64,000 nucleotides of DNA, from NCBI GenBank assembly GCA_014084085.1, contig NPFB01000104.1:1-64000 (forward strand), in the 5' to 3' direction. Positions 48,558 through 57,799 of this stretch are shown in pieces. Position numbers and translations under genes: made by a program. Source of the DNA: Hondaea fermentalgiana. Lineage: Eukaryota > Sar > Bigyra > Thraustochytrida > Thraustochytriidae. The notes beneath the pieces are model-generated. The model did no database searches, was not told the origin of the DNA, and worked only from the letters and a program-made list of their open reading frames with translations. Within the stretch, counting starts at the first letter, position 1. Every line of letters begins with the position of its first letter.

Positions 48558-50681
48558 TTACCGAAAGTTCGAAATTCGCGCACGCGTGTTAATGCCCTCG
48601 ACCTTGGGCAGATCAAAAAAGTTGTTGCCCGAAATTGTCTTGGCGCGCTTCATCGCCTCCTTGGCCGCTTGCGCTTCCTGACCCTCACGTACACGCTTCC
48701 CTAGCAGATCCTGCATGCGCTGCACATTGGCACGACGCTCGCCCTCTTCTTCCTCTTCCTTGACCACCTCTGTCTTCACCACGCCGTTCTTGCTACCGTT
48801 GGCGGTCTCCATCTTGACCCCATCGACTTCCTCTTTTACAGCCGCAGCTGCCTCGGCCTTGGCGCCCGCTTCGGCCTCCGTCTCCGCCATTCCCACCTTT
48901 GACGAATCCTCGCCATCGCCTTGCGTCACCTCAGCTACATTGGCGTCAGCAGCAGACCCGTTGGCTTCAAGCAAAGTGCTGCGCAGCCACGCGTTCTCAC
49001 GCTTCACGCGCGCCATGATTTGCTGATGCTCCGCCTTCGAGGCTTCTTTGCCATCAGGAAAGAGATCAGGGTCGTCCGGAAGCTGCTTCCACTTGCACAA
49101 CATCGTCGTAATGTCCATGCCGGGCTCATGGCCGTCCCACGTTTTGATGAGTCTGATCCATGCCGCTGCTGCCATCGAAAGGTCCACCTTGGGCCCATGT
49201 CGGACCGTGTTGATTGGGTGCGGTTTTAGACCCACGTACCAGTATGAGGCGGGCTCCGCGCCCGAGTCCTTTGAGGTACTCGTCGAATCCTCATTGTCTT
49301 TGTCTTTGTCCTTGCCTTCGTCGTTCTTGTTTTCCTCCTCTTTTTCGTCGTCATTTGCTGTGCCCTTAATCTTCTTGTTCGGATCAAACGGAACGGCGAC
49401 ATCCGCGTGCGAAAACTTTTTAGGAAACGGATACACATGTTCCATGGCGTGACGGTCGAGCTCCTCGAGGAGCTTGCGTGTGCGTGCCTCAATCCAGCCA
49501 CTCCAGCGGTTCAGCTGATCATCCGTTGGCGCCGTCGCCTTGATGACAAAGTACGTCCCAAAACGCACAAAAAACTCTGTCCGACGAAAGACCGGCGCCC
49601 ATATCGAACCCGTGCCCGCAACGCCCTTGCTGTCGGGCCCAGGGAGCCGCACGTTCTTGCACAACTTGGCGCCTCGCACAAACTCCTCCGTCATGATTCG
49701 CAACGTGTACTTGGACACCGTGTATGACGAGTTCATGCACGGATACGCAGGCGTAATAATCGGCATCAGCTCTCCCGGCCGATGCTCCCACTGGTCCGCA
49801 TTCAGACCATCCACTTCATACGGATGACACAGACGAATCTCTGTTGGCCATTGCCACACCTTATAAAGCTCGAAAAACTCCGTCAAAAGCCGGCTTGGCG
49901 CAGCCGCCGGGTACACCTGGCACACAAAGGCCACCAGGATAGCCCAGTTCACGCCACCCAAGAAACCGATCTTGTTCGAGTACACGCCCCGTTGCTTGGC
50001 CCAATAACGCACGCAGCGCAGCACCAGCTTGTAAGGCTTTGCCTTGGGTACCAAGTTCGAAATGAGCTCGGTCACGCGCGGACCGTTCAGCGTGATCTGA
50101 CTCACATCATCCATGCCCACGAGGATCTGGTCATCCAATAGGTCCTCAGGCCGCTGTGGAACCCGCGGCCGATTGATCACCGCGCAAAGTACGTCGAGCT
50201 CAATGTCGTTCCAAACGACCTCGATAATGGGCACGCGCGCGCCTGTCACGGGGTTCACGTACGAGACCTCGGGCCGAGCTCTCAAGAGCTGCACCATGCC
50301 GTCCTCTTCCGAAAAAAACTCTTCGCGCGACAGCGACATTGGAATCGTACAAATTGTATCGATATCGGAACCTCGCGTGTTCACACCCAGACGGTACGAG
50401 CCCGACACAAAGACGCGCCCAGCGAGCTCGCCCTCCTCGAGCTCCACAATTACGTGTTTCTCCTCGAGTTTGTTGAGGACCCAGGCGTTCAGCATGTCGC
50501 GAAGGTTCTCTAGCAGCGTGAGGCGCACCCGCTGCTGCTCCTTGGTTTCGAGCGGTGCTACATCGTCAATAAAGGCCTGCAGCTCCGCAGTGCGCTCTTC
50601 GTCCTCCTTTGTTGGTGCCTGCACGTCCAGCTCGGCGTACCACGGTATGAACCGGCTCATCACTCCATCGCTCTGCATCAT
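48558..50681 (-). CDS. Poly(A) polymerase
   Basis: The protein is 707 aa. Two consecutive ATGs (50681 and 50678) begin the frame. The nucleotidyltransferase core is intact: GSYRLGVNTRGSDIDT (94-109) with D106 and D108, and the third carboxylate D163 (NDIELDVLC). The central domain (WAKQRGVYSNKIGFLGGVNW, then PAYPCMNSSYTVSKYT) and RNA-binding domain (VYPFPKKF, then YWYVGLKP) match canonical nuclear PAP. It adds poly(A) to pre-mRNA 3' ends with the CPSF complex. The C-terminal 180 residues are Glu/Ala/Lys-rich and contain a basic KRVREGQEAQAAKEAMKRAK, a plausible nuclear signal. There is an acidic insert (about 405-440, DDEKEEENKNDEGKDKDKD) in the RNA-binding domain. Confidence 0.92.
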   Translation of the reverse strand: MMQSDGVMSRFIPWYAELDVQAPTKEDEERTAELQAFIDDVAPLETKEQQRVRLTLLENLRDMLNAWVLNKLEEKHVIVELEEGELAGRVFVSGSYRLGVNTRGSDIDTICTIPMSLSREEFFSEEDGMVQLLRARPEVSYVNPVTGARVPIIEVVWNDIELDVLCAVINRPRVPQRPEDLLDDQILVGMDDVSQITLNGPRVTELISNLVPKAKPYKLVLRCVRYWAKQRGVYSNKIGFLGGVNWAILVAFVCQVYPAAAPSRLLTEFFELYKVWQWPTEIRLCHPYEVDGLNADQWEHRPGELMPIITPAYPCMNSSYTVSKYTLRIMTEEFVRGAKLCKNVRLPGPDSKGVAGTGSIWAPVFRRTEFFVRFGTYFVIKATAPTDDQLNRWSGWIEARTRKLLEELDRHAMEHVYPFPKKFSHADVAVPFDPNKKIKGTANDDEKEEENKNDEGKDKDKDNEDSTSTSKDSGAEPASYWYVGLKPHPINTVRHGPKVDLSMAAAAWIRLIKTWDGHEPGMDITTMLCKWKQLPDDPDLFPDGKEASKAEHQQIMARVKRENAWLRSTLLEANGSAADANVAEVTQGDGEDSSKVGMAETEAEAGAKAEAAAAVKEEVDGVKMETANGSKNGVVKTEVVKEEEEEGERRANVQRMQDLLGKRVREGQEAQAAKEAMKRAKTISGNNFFDLPKVEGINTRARISNFR

Positions 50682-51415
50682 CTTGGGAAAGTGGAGAGTG
50701 AACTGGAATCCAGCTGAGTGCTAGTATAGCACAAGCGCTCGCTCGTCCTCGCCAAAGCTTGCAAAAAGTAGAAGCGGCTGCGGAATATCGATTGCTTTAA
50801 CCAAAGATCCGCAAGTCCGTATGCGTCACGGTGACCGTCTTTGTCGTCTTTGTCGTCGTCGTCACCACCACCACGCCGTCGCAAAGCTGCGCGGGCGCGC
50901 GCGCGCGCTTCGTCTTCTCCCTCGAGCGTTGTCGCTGCCGCCAGGGCCAGACAGTCGAGCTCTCCCCGTCTTGTTCGAATCTCGCCCGCCGTAGCTGTCT
51001 CGCCAAGGTGGACGCGCCGGCCGACGCGTCTCCGCTCTCCTGCCCGGCGCGCGCGCGCTCGCCCGCCGCCGCCGCCGCCGCCGACGTCGCCGTGGCAGCG
51101 CGAGAACCTCGTTTGCCTCGCTCGCCTCCCTCGCCTCGCTCTGCCCTTCCTCCGTGGATAAGGAGAGAGCGAGGGATAAAGGCGAAGGAAGAGAGCGCAG
51201 AGAAAACAGAGCTTGGTCCTCGAGCACGAGCCGCCGTTGCAAGCAGCGTCTGCGGCGAGCGCGAGGGTCGCTCGCTGCGCGCCAAAGGAGCCACGAGCAC
51301 GAGCACCAGAGGCCAAAGAGCACTGTTTTCGTCGTTGTCATTCTCGTCGTTGCGCTTCCCTTGGAAAGCAGGAGTCGACGTTGAGAACGAACGGAAAGCA
51401 ACGCGACAAGAGAGA
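50682..51415. promoter_or_regulatory. Divergent promoter region
   Basis: This 734-bp region lies between the poly(A) polymerase start and the + strand gene. The frame of the latter stays open back to 50831, but only non-ATG starts exist there, and the translation is Arg/Ala/Ser low complexity. GCGCGC and GCCGCC tracts are present around 50900 and 51060-51090. Confidence 0.4.
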
Positions 51416-53212
51416 ATGCAGCAACAAGGCTCGGGACCCGATACTAGGGACGCGCGTCAAGAAGGCCTCGAGTGGGCAATTGTCAGGACACTGGCGAATC
51501 GGGAGCACGAGATGCTGACCGGCTCGCCTCGACTCTTGCGCGACACGGAACAAATCGACAAGGAGATCTTCGACCTTTTGGCACTCAACCTCGGCGCCGC
51601 TGCCGTTCACAAAGAAAACGAAAACAAGCAAGACGATTCGCGCCCCGTAGAACTTGCTGCTACGCGCCGCGCAGATTGTGCACAAGTCCTCGTCAAGGAT
51701 GATGTAGTTGTCGTCTTTTGCGCCGTTAACAATGACTTAACGCTCGCGGTGCGCAGCGCGCTCGCGGCCGATGCACGCTTCCCCGCGCTCCTCAAGGGCG
51801 CAGCGCAGGACGCTCGAGACGCACTACTTGTTCGTCTTGGCCCACCGTCACGATGGATGAATCACGCGCCATGGATACGTGCAGTTGTCGACCCGCTCGT
51901 CTTTGATGTTTTCGTGCCCTTTTTCCATCCACTTGCACTTCGCGCTCCCCTCACGAATCGCATCTTTTCAATTCTATCAAGAGTTTACGCGGACGTTGTC
52001 TTTGATGCGCCAAGCTTTGTCGATCTCGAGCACGCGGACGCAAGAACCGACATTGAGGAGGCCATGGACCTCGTCGATCAGCATGTTGAGGCGCACAACG
52101 ATACCTTTGACGAGGCTGACCTATGTCTTGGCGTCGGCTCTCTCGTTCTGGCCAACGGCGCGCTCGTGCATTCTTCACTCTGCGCAGCGGATGTTCACGA
52201 TGTCTATCGAACCCTTACGATTGAGGGCGATCTGTTTCATAGGAGTTGTCCAACGCGCCGCGTCATCAATCTGTATGCTGCGGTGGACCGCGATACCGGG
52301 GCACGCATACCAACATTTGCAGCGCAACGTCCTGGTTCAGACTGTGTGCTCGAACCTCGCGTTCTTGCTGTAGTGGCCTTTGAAGGAATGATTCTCGCAC
52401 GCGTCTTGGTCTCTTTGCAGCCCAGCGTCTTGGCGCCGTCTGGCCATCTTGACCCGTACGGACTTTGCGCGATGGAAAACGCTCTCTCTGAGATGTTACA
52501 TGCCGAGGTTTTGCAGCCCTTTGCTGAGCGTGCGGACGCGGCCATTGCATCTTTGCTCGGTGTGTTGCAGAGAGATCCTGCCGGGGCGATGGCCACCATG
52601 ATCACCGACACCAGCAAAAAGTTCCCGACAACCGCTCGAGCGGGCGAGAATTCTGAAGATGGAACGCAGCAGCCAGCTTCGCTTACGCGCCGTGGTCGGG
52701 CACACTCGTTTGATGGAGCGGCCACCGCAGTCTGGACGCGTTTGACTTCTTCGTTTCGCGGTCGAAAGCGCGCCCGCGCAAGCTCTATGGCGGCGACACC
52801 GGTGGCTGCAGAGGCTGCCGACGAGGCTTTCAACATGGATGTTGCGGAAAGTGACTCATCTGCGGTTCGACAAGAAGTTCTTGACGTCGAGGCAGCCGAT
52901 TTGCATACCGCCTCAAATGTCGACGCGCTCAGGGATCTCTTGCGCTCGCCGCTCGCTCGACGATTCGTGCAGAGTCAGCTTGGAGCTCTCGTGCTTGAAG
53001 ACGTTGCGGCAAGTCGGTGTAGCGACAGCGAGAGTCTCGGCGTGGGACCTCCGGCACGCGAGGTTTTGTTGCGCCCTCCACCGCCTCGCGCGCTCGCTTA
53101 CAACCCACATTGCATGGAGACGTATTTGGAGGAGGTCACGGAGCGGTCTTTTGATGATATTGCCATGCAGTACGGTTTGAGTCCTTTGCCTCAGTCGCGG
53201 CAGTGTACATGA
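51416..53212 (+). CDS. Unknown 598-aa protein, possibly longin-like
   Basis: ATG at 51416 (gagaATGcag) is the first good start. The translation looks like a folded protein: LEWAIVRTLANREHEMLTG, VVVVFCAVNNDLTLAV, and a region LCLGVGSLVLANGALVHSSL followed by DVYRTLTIEGDLF. A disordered Ser/Arg/Ala stretch (about 400-470) carries RGRKRARASS, a possible nuclear signal. Near the C-terminus DIAMQYGLSPLP is seen. The strand-turn-strand pattern VLANGALVHSSL recalls longin domains of the Mon1-Ccz1/HPS/Inturned group, but this is only a hint and I assign no function. Codon use and length make it a real gene. Confidence 0.65.
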   Translation: MQQQGSGPDTRDARQEGLEWAIVRTLANREHEMLTGSPRLLRDTEQIDKEIFDLLALNLGAAAVHKENENKQDDSRPVELAATRRADCAQVLVKDDVVVVFCAVNNDLTLAVRSALAADARFPALLKGAAQDARDALLVRLGPPSRWMNHAPWIRAVVDPLVFDVFVPFFHPLALRAPLTNRIFSILSRVYADVVFDAPSFVDLEHADARTDIEEAMDLVDQHVEAHNDTFDEADLCLGVGSLVLANGALVHSSLCAADVHDVYRTLTIEGDLFHRSCPTRRVINLYAAVDRDTGARIPTFAAQRPGSDCVLEPRVLAVVAFEGMILARVLVSLQPSVLAPSGHLDPYGLCAMENALSEMLHAEVLQPFAERADAAIASLLGVLQRDPAGAMATMITDTSKKFPTTARAGENSEDGTQQPASLTRRGRAHSFDGAATAVWTRLTSSFRGRKRARASSMAATPVAAEAADEAFNMDVAESDSSAVRQEVLDVEAADLHTASNVDALRDLLRSPLARRFVQSQLGALVLEDVAASRCSDSESLGVGPPAREVLLRPPPPRALAYNPHCMETYLEEVTERSFDDIAMQYGLSPLPQSRQCT

Positions 53213-53646
53213 GTACTATCAACAACGAAGAATAAATGTGGAACGATCGACTCGAAATCGAGACTGTGCGTGGGTACAAGGCATCAAGTCATTCAATCCA
53301 AAGTGTCGTCGCGAACGAATCAGAGACAAGAGGAAGTTAATTTGTAAATTTCCAGACAAAAAGCTTTTGCTCACTACGCTTCGCGACAACGAAGCCCCCT
53401 TAACTTTGCATTGATCTTCCGGACCGTCATGCAAACAATTTTCTTATGCTGTGAAAATGATTTGATTTGATTTGATATGATTTGATTTGATTATATAAGT
53501 AGACGACAAGACTGTGCGCGGGTACAAAACCAATATACATACATCGTACCGCGGAAAGCGTCGTCGCGAACAAATTAGAGTACAGGAGGGGGAAAAAAGG
53601 ATTTGGTCGAGCTGTGAACCAGCTCGCTGCCTGTCGCATCAGTCAG
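53213..53646. other. Spacer with (ATTTG)n
   Basis: This 434-bp AT-rich spacer contains ATTTG pentamers (53458-53494). GACTGTGCGYGGGTACAA occurs twice (53261-53280 and 53509-53528), and CGTCGCGAACRAAT also recurs in both stretches, so an old duplication of about 248 bp is likely. It holds the convergent 3' ends. Confidence 0.55.
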
Positions 53647-54498
53647 TTAAAGATATGCGGGTCGATGGCGATGATGTGGGAGAATTGGTGATACAGGTGG
53701 AGTCCTCTTCCTGTGCGTCTCGATTGTGTGTGCAGGGAACTCGGCGCGCTCAGCGTCTTTGGATTCCTCGTCCTCTGGGTTCGCGGACACGCATGATTCT
53801 CCCGAATTTGATCGACTCAGGTCATGCGGTCCTGCTGCGGGGTCGACGCTCGCATTCTCCCCGTCCTCGTGTTTGTCCTCTGCGGCGCTGCTGCCGTGAA
53901 TGTGCTTCAAGTCTGTACTTGCAATGTCCTTGGGGCCAAGGATGCTCTCGCTACTGCTGCTGCTACTGCTGACGACGATGGAGTCTTCGGCGTCGGTGCA
54001 GTCAAAGGACCCCTCTAGTACCTCCTCCTCCTCCTCGTCGTCGTCGTCGTCGTCGTCTTCGTCCTCGCCGTCGATACTGAACCAGATAAGGAGGTCCGCG
54101 GGCGCAGGCTGGGCGCGAGGTCTCCTGCGCCTGCTCAAAAGCTGCGACTCGCGCAGCGCGGGCTTGCGCAGGCTCGCTTCTCCGCGCGCGGCCTCCGGCG
54201 CCGCCGCCGCGGATGCCNNNNNNNNNNNNNNNNNNNNNNNNNNNNNNNNNNNNNNNNNNNNNNNNNNNNNNNNNNNNNNNNNNNNNNNNNNNNNNNNNNN
54301 NNNNNNNNNNNNNNNNNCTGCGCGCGCCTGCGCGCGCCCGCGCGCCTTCCCGCCCGCGCCCGCGCTTGCGCGGAGTTCGCCCGCGCGCGCCTCTCCTGCG
54401 TCCATGGCGGCGGCTTTGCCGCGCAGCCGGGCCTCGCGCGCGTCCCAGGCCGGCGGCATCTCCATGCCCATGTTCCCGCCCGCATCCCGCGCCGTCAT
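53647..54498 (-). CDS. Acidic, Ser-rich protein interrupted by a scaffold gap
   Basis: The C-terminal part after the gap is open to a TAA at 53647 and reads like a disordered regulatory protein: LLIWFSIDGEDEDDDDDDD, a poly-Glu run, FDCTDAEDSIVV, a poly-Ser run, and many Ser/Asp/Glu residues. The N-terminal part, from ATG at 54498, is Ala/Gly/Arg-rich. About 33 codons fall in N (54218-54317); because gap size is conventional, the frame across it is not assured and the two parts need not belong together. No domain is recognised. The opposite strand is also open here, so coding status is moderate. Confidence 0.4.
   Translation of the reverse strand: MTARDAGGNMGMEMPPAWDAREARLRGKAAAMDAGEARAGELRASAGAGGKARGRAQARAXXXXXXXXXXXXXXXXXXXXXXXXXXXXXXXXXXASAAAAPEAARGEASLRKPALRESQLLSRRRRPRAQPAPADLLIWFSIDGEDEDDDDDDDEEEEEVLEGSFDCTDAEDSIVVSSSSSSSESILGPKDIASTDLKHIHGSSAAEDKHEDGENASVDPAAGPHDLSRSNSGESCVSANPEDEESKDAERAEFPAHTIETHRKRTPPVSPILPHHRHRPAYL
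54218..54317. other. Scaffold gap
   Basis: A run of 100 N in extremely GC-rich surroundings (CGCGCGCC on the right side), a likely sequencing drop-out. Confidence 0.99.
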
Positions 54499-54661
54499 CG
54501 CATCCACCGCGCCGCTCTCCCTCGCGCTGCCGCCGCGCTGCCGCTGCCTGCGCTGCTGCTCGCCGCGGGGTCCTCGTCCTTCTCCGCGCCGCGCTCGATG
54601 GGGGTCTGCTTCCCCGCCTCCGCGTCTGACTCGCCTCGACTCGTCCCGTCCCGAGTCTTTT

Positions 54662-54724
54662 TGTCTGTCTGTCTTTTTGTCTGTCTTGTCTGTCTGTCTT
54701 TTTGTCTGTGTGTCTGTCTGTCTG
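54662..54724. repeat. (TCTG)n array
   Basis: TCTG/TTTG tetramers with a few interruptions. A second, shorter TCTG array lies at 57622-57645. Confidence 0.85.
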
Positions 54725-55488
54725 CGCTGTTATGGCGATGGATCGACCCGTCGGTCTGCTTGTTTCCGGCCGCCAGTTCCGCTAGGCCCTGCTAGAGCCC
54801 CGCTAGAGGCGGGTCTGGACTCGCCGCCGGGTTTGCGCCCGTGGCGGTCGGAAAACACCGGTTCTGATCTGCGCCGCGTGAAATCCCGCGTCCCAGCCAG
54901 GCACCCAGCCAGCCGCAGAGCGCGCGCCGCTCTGCTGCTGCAGCTGGCTGCAGCTGCTGCGCGCGCGACGCCGAGGCGGACACCGCGAGTGCGGGGCGAG
55001 CGGCTGCGGCGCGGCCGGCGGCGGGGCGCGGTCGGCTAGAGGCGCGCGCGTACCTCCGGGAGAGATGGATGCACAACCTGCCTCGGCTTGTCTTTGGGTC
55101 GAGGGACTGCGCGAGAGAACGGAACGCGAAGGAGAACGCGGCTGGCCGGCGCCCGCGAGCGAGGGCTCGGCCGCTGCAACAGCTGCGCTCTGCGAGGCGC
55201 GGCGAGCGAGCTCTCGCTGGCCTGCCCGTCGCAGAGGCCGCCGTCTGCAGCCGAAGATTTGCAGGCAGCGAGCGACGAGGTCCCGGGAGGGAGTGGGACG
55301 GGAGACGCCGCCGCCGCCGAGGAGATTGATGGAAAGGCTGGCCTGGGTTTTCGCTGTTTCTCTCCTTGCTGGCTTGCGGCACGCGCCGGCGGGCAGGTCG
55401 CCGGTCCGCGGGAAGGAGGGGCCGTGCGAGGGACCGAGAGAACCGACCGCGCGGCAGCGCAGAGGAGAGTCCGGCTGCAGCTGCGTAT

Positions 55489-55551
55489 CAGTCAGTCAGT
55501 CAGTCAGGCAGGCAGGCAGGCAGGCAGGCAGGCATGCAGGCAGGCAGGCAG
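55489..55551. repeat. CAGT/CAGG compound array
   Basis: CAGT tetramers pass directly into CAGG tetramers with one CATG interruption. Confidence 0.88.
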
Positions 55552-57711
55552 TCTAGCGCAGACGGGCAGTCGGTCAGTCCCCGTGTTGACCCTGAAGTAG
55601 GCTAGGCGGTCGGTCTCACACAGGCGTTCCCGTTCCCGCCCGAGAACGGCGGCCCGCCGAGGAAGGTGGTGTGCACCCAGCGAGGCGCGCTGCTGCTGCT
55701 GTATACAGACAGCACAAGCAGCACCAAGCTGCCGTCGAGAGCGCCTACCGCGTTCGTCAGCGTGCCTCGCTCCGATCGAGGGGCGCGATCTTGGGTCTGT
55801 TCGCGGACTCACGCGTTGGGCCGCCACGGAGGCGTCGTCTTTGCGCTCTGCGTCAGAGCCAGAGCCAGAGCCAGAGCCAGGCTGCTGAGCCAGAGCCCGA
55901 ACGGGGCGCGAGGATGGGTCTTGCGGTTTGGGGAGGAATGGAAGGCCTCGCCGCGCCTCGCCTCGCCTGGCTTCGTCTCCCCGGGGAGAGCGCGCGGCTC
56001 GGGCGACGTGCGAGCGCCGCAAGGAGGGGGAGGTTCGCGGACGTGGCCTAGGCTTGCGCGACGGGCGACAGGGGCGCCGGTGAAGGGTGGGTGGATGTAT
56101 GGATGTATGGATGGGTCAATGAGGGTTTGTTTTGTCAGACTCTGCTTTCTTGCTTCTGCGCGCTGCTCCTTTTTTCCAGTTGTCACGGTCCATGTAACCA
56201 ACCACTTGCTCGCTGTTGCTTGCTTCTTTTTTGCTCCCTTCGTTTCCGCCTCTGCAATGGATGGCGACCCACCAGCCGCCAGAGCAACCAAAGCAGGCGC
56301 AAGAAAGCACAAGCAGCCAGCCGGCCTTGCGAGGCGCGCAGGTAGGTAGGCATATCCATTCAACCCTGAGGAGCGCAGCGACGGCCGCGAGCTTTGCCTG
56401 GCTCGCTCGCTCGCCCGCGAGCTTCGAGTTTCATCCTTTCGGGGGTCACCGCCGCGGCCTTCTTTCACGCCGTCAATCGAGTCTCTCCCGGGTCATGTCT
56501 TCTTTCTGTCCTTCTTTCTCTCCTTTTTTCTTGTGCGCTCGTGCAACCCGATACCTCCAATTGCGCACAGCTCGCGCAGCTGCGCCGGAGCAGCGGCAGA
56601 TGCAGCGCAGCGCCTGCAGGCTGCAGCCAGAAACGGCGCGGCGAGCTTTAGCGAAGCCTGCGAGGGCGAAAGATGCGTCGCGCGGCAGCACAGGCAGGCT
56701 GGCAGCCGTGGCCGCTCTCGCGCCGTCCGCAGCGAGCGCGGCGCTTGTCGGTTGGACGTAAGGCCCTCTGCTAGGACAGCCCTACTTGGACAGGGTTTCC
56801 CGCCCCACCTGCAGGCGGGCGTGCAGTGAGGGGCATCTCAAGTTCGCGCGCCGTGCCTGGCGGCCACCGTCTCGTCATCATCTCGTGCGATTACACAACG
56901 AGCAACACGCACTCTCGTACATTACAGGCGTGGCGAAAAGGTGGATGGATGGATGCATGGATGGTGGATGCATCGATTGACGGATGTCCATGGTTGTGCG
57001 AAGCTTGAAGGCCGTGCAGGCACGGCAGACACCAAAGGCGAAGCGGAGAGGACATGGTGGTAAAGGAGGGGGCACGTTGTCAATCTTGGCGATTTTCGGG
57101 CGCTGTCTGTCTGCCTTCAATCTTGAAATGCCCTTGAATACAAGAGAGAGGGGGAGCGAGAGAGAGAGGCTAGGAGTAACAGAAAAAGAAAACTCCTAAG
57201 GGCAGCTTGGATTCTTGCAAACTCGATCAAATCGCTACGGTTCGATTAGTAGGGCAGACAGACACGAAGTAACCTCCAGCTATTTGCATTGTGAGGTTCG
57301 ACAATTTACTTGCGAGCTCCCAACGTGCAAGCTTGCAACTCGAGTTTTAGTGAAATACAGCGCATTGGAGTTTCAAAATGAATCAGCTGCGCGTTTTCTC
57401 AAGTCAACATCTTCTTGGTCTAGCCTCGCCGTCGTTCTTTCGGTTTCGACAACCAAAATCTGTGAATCAAAGGGTTGAAAAAAGTGCAAGGAAGATCCGA
57501 GAGACTCTCTTTCTCTTTATCGTCATCGCCATCGTCACCATCACCGTCGTCTTCGGTTGTCTCTGTCAAAGAACACAGGCGTGACCACATCTCTAGTGGC
57601 CAATCTCGATGGTAGCGAGATCTGTCTGTCTGTCTGTCTGTTTCTTTTCCCGTCTTTTTCCACTGCTGCCTCCTTCGATTACTATACCTTGGGCCAAAGC
57701 CGCCGGCCGAC

Positions 57712-57755
57712 CAAAGCAAAGCAAAGCAAAGCAAAGCAAAGCAAAGCAAAGCAAA
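57712..57755 (+). repeat. (CAAAG)n array in the SGPP-like leader
   Basis: Nearly nine perfect pentamers, ending 44 bases before the start codon at 57800, hence promoter or 5' UTR. Confidence 0.9.
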
Positions 57756-57799
57756 TCCTGAGCCTTGAGCATCTATAATCTCCGACGCGCAGCCCGAGC

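Larger units (their letters stand above)
54499..57799. other. Gene-free, microsatellite-rich region upstream of the SGPP-like gene
   Basis: This 3.3-kb region has no supported gene. Repeats include TCTG (54662-54724 and 57622-57645), CAGT then CAGG (55489-55551), GAGCCA (55856-55882), GGATG (56090-56112 and 56942-56972) and CAAAG (57712-57755). The left half is very GC-rich, and its long frames on both strands are compositional. Confidence 0.5.

Noticed and set aside
50960..50990. GTTCGAATC resembling a tRNA T-loop
   Set aside because: No matching acceptor, D or anticodon arms nearby; isolated motif. No tRNA or rRNA gene was found in the window.
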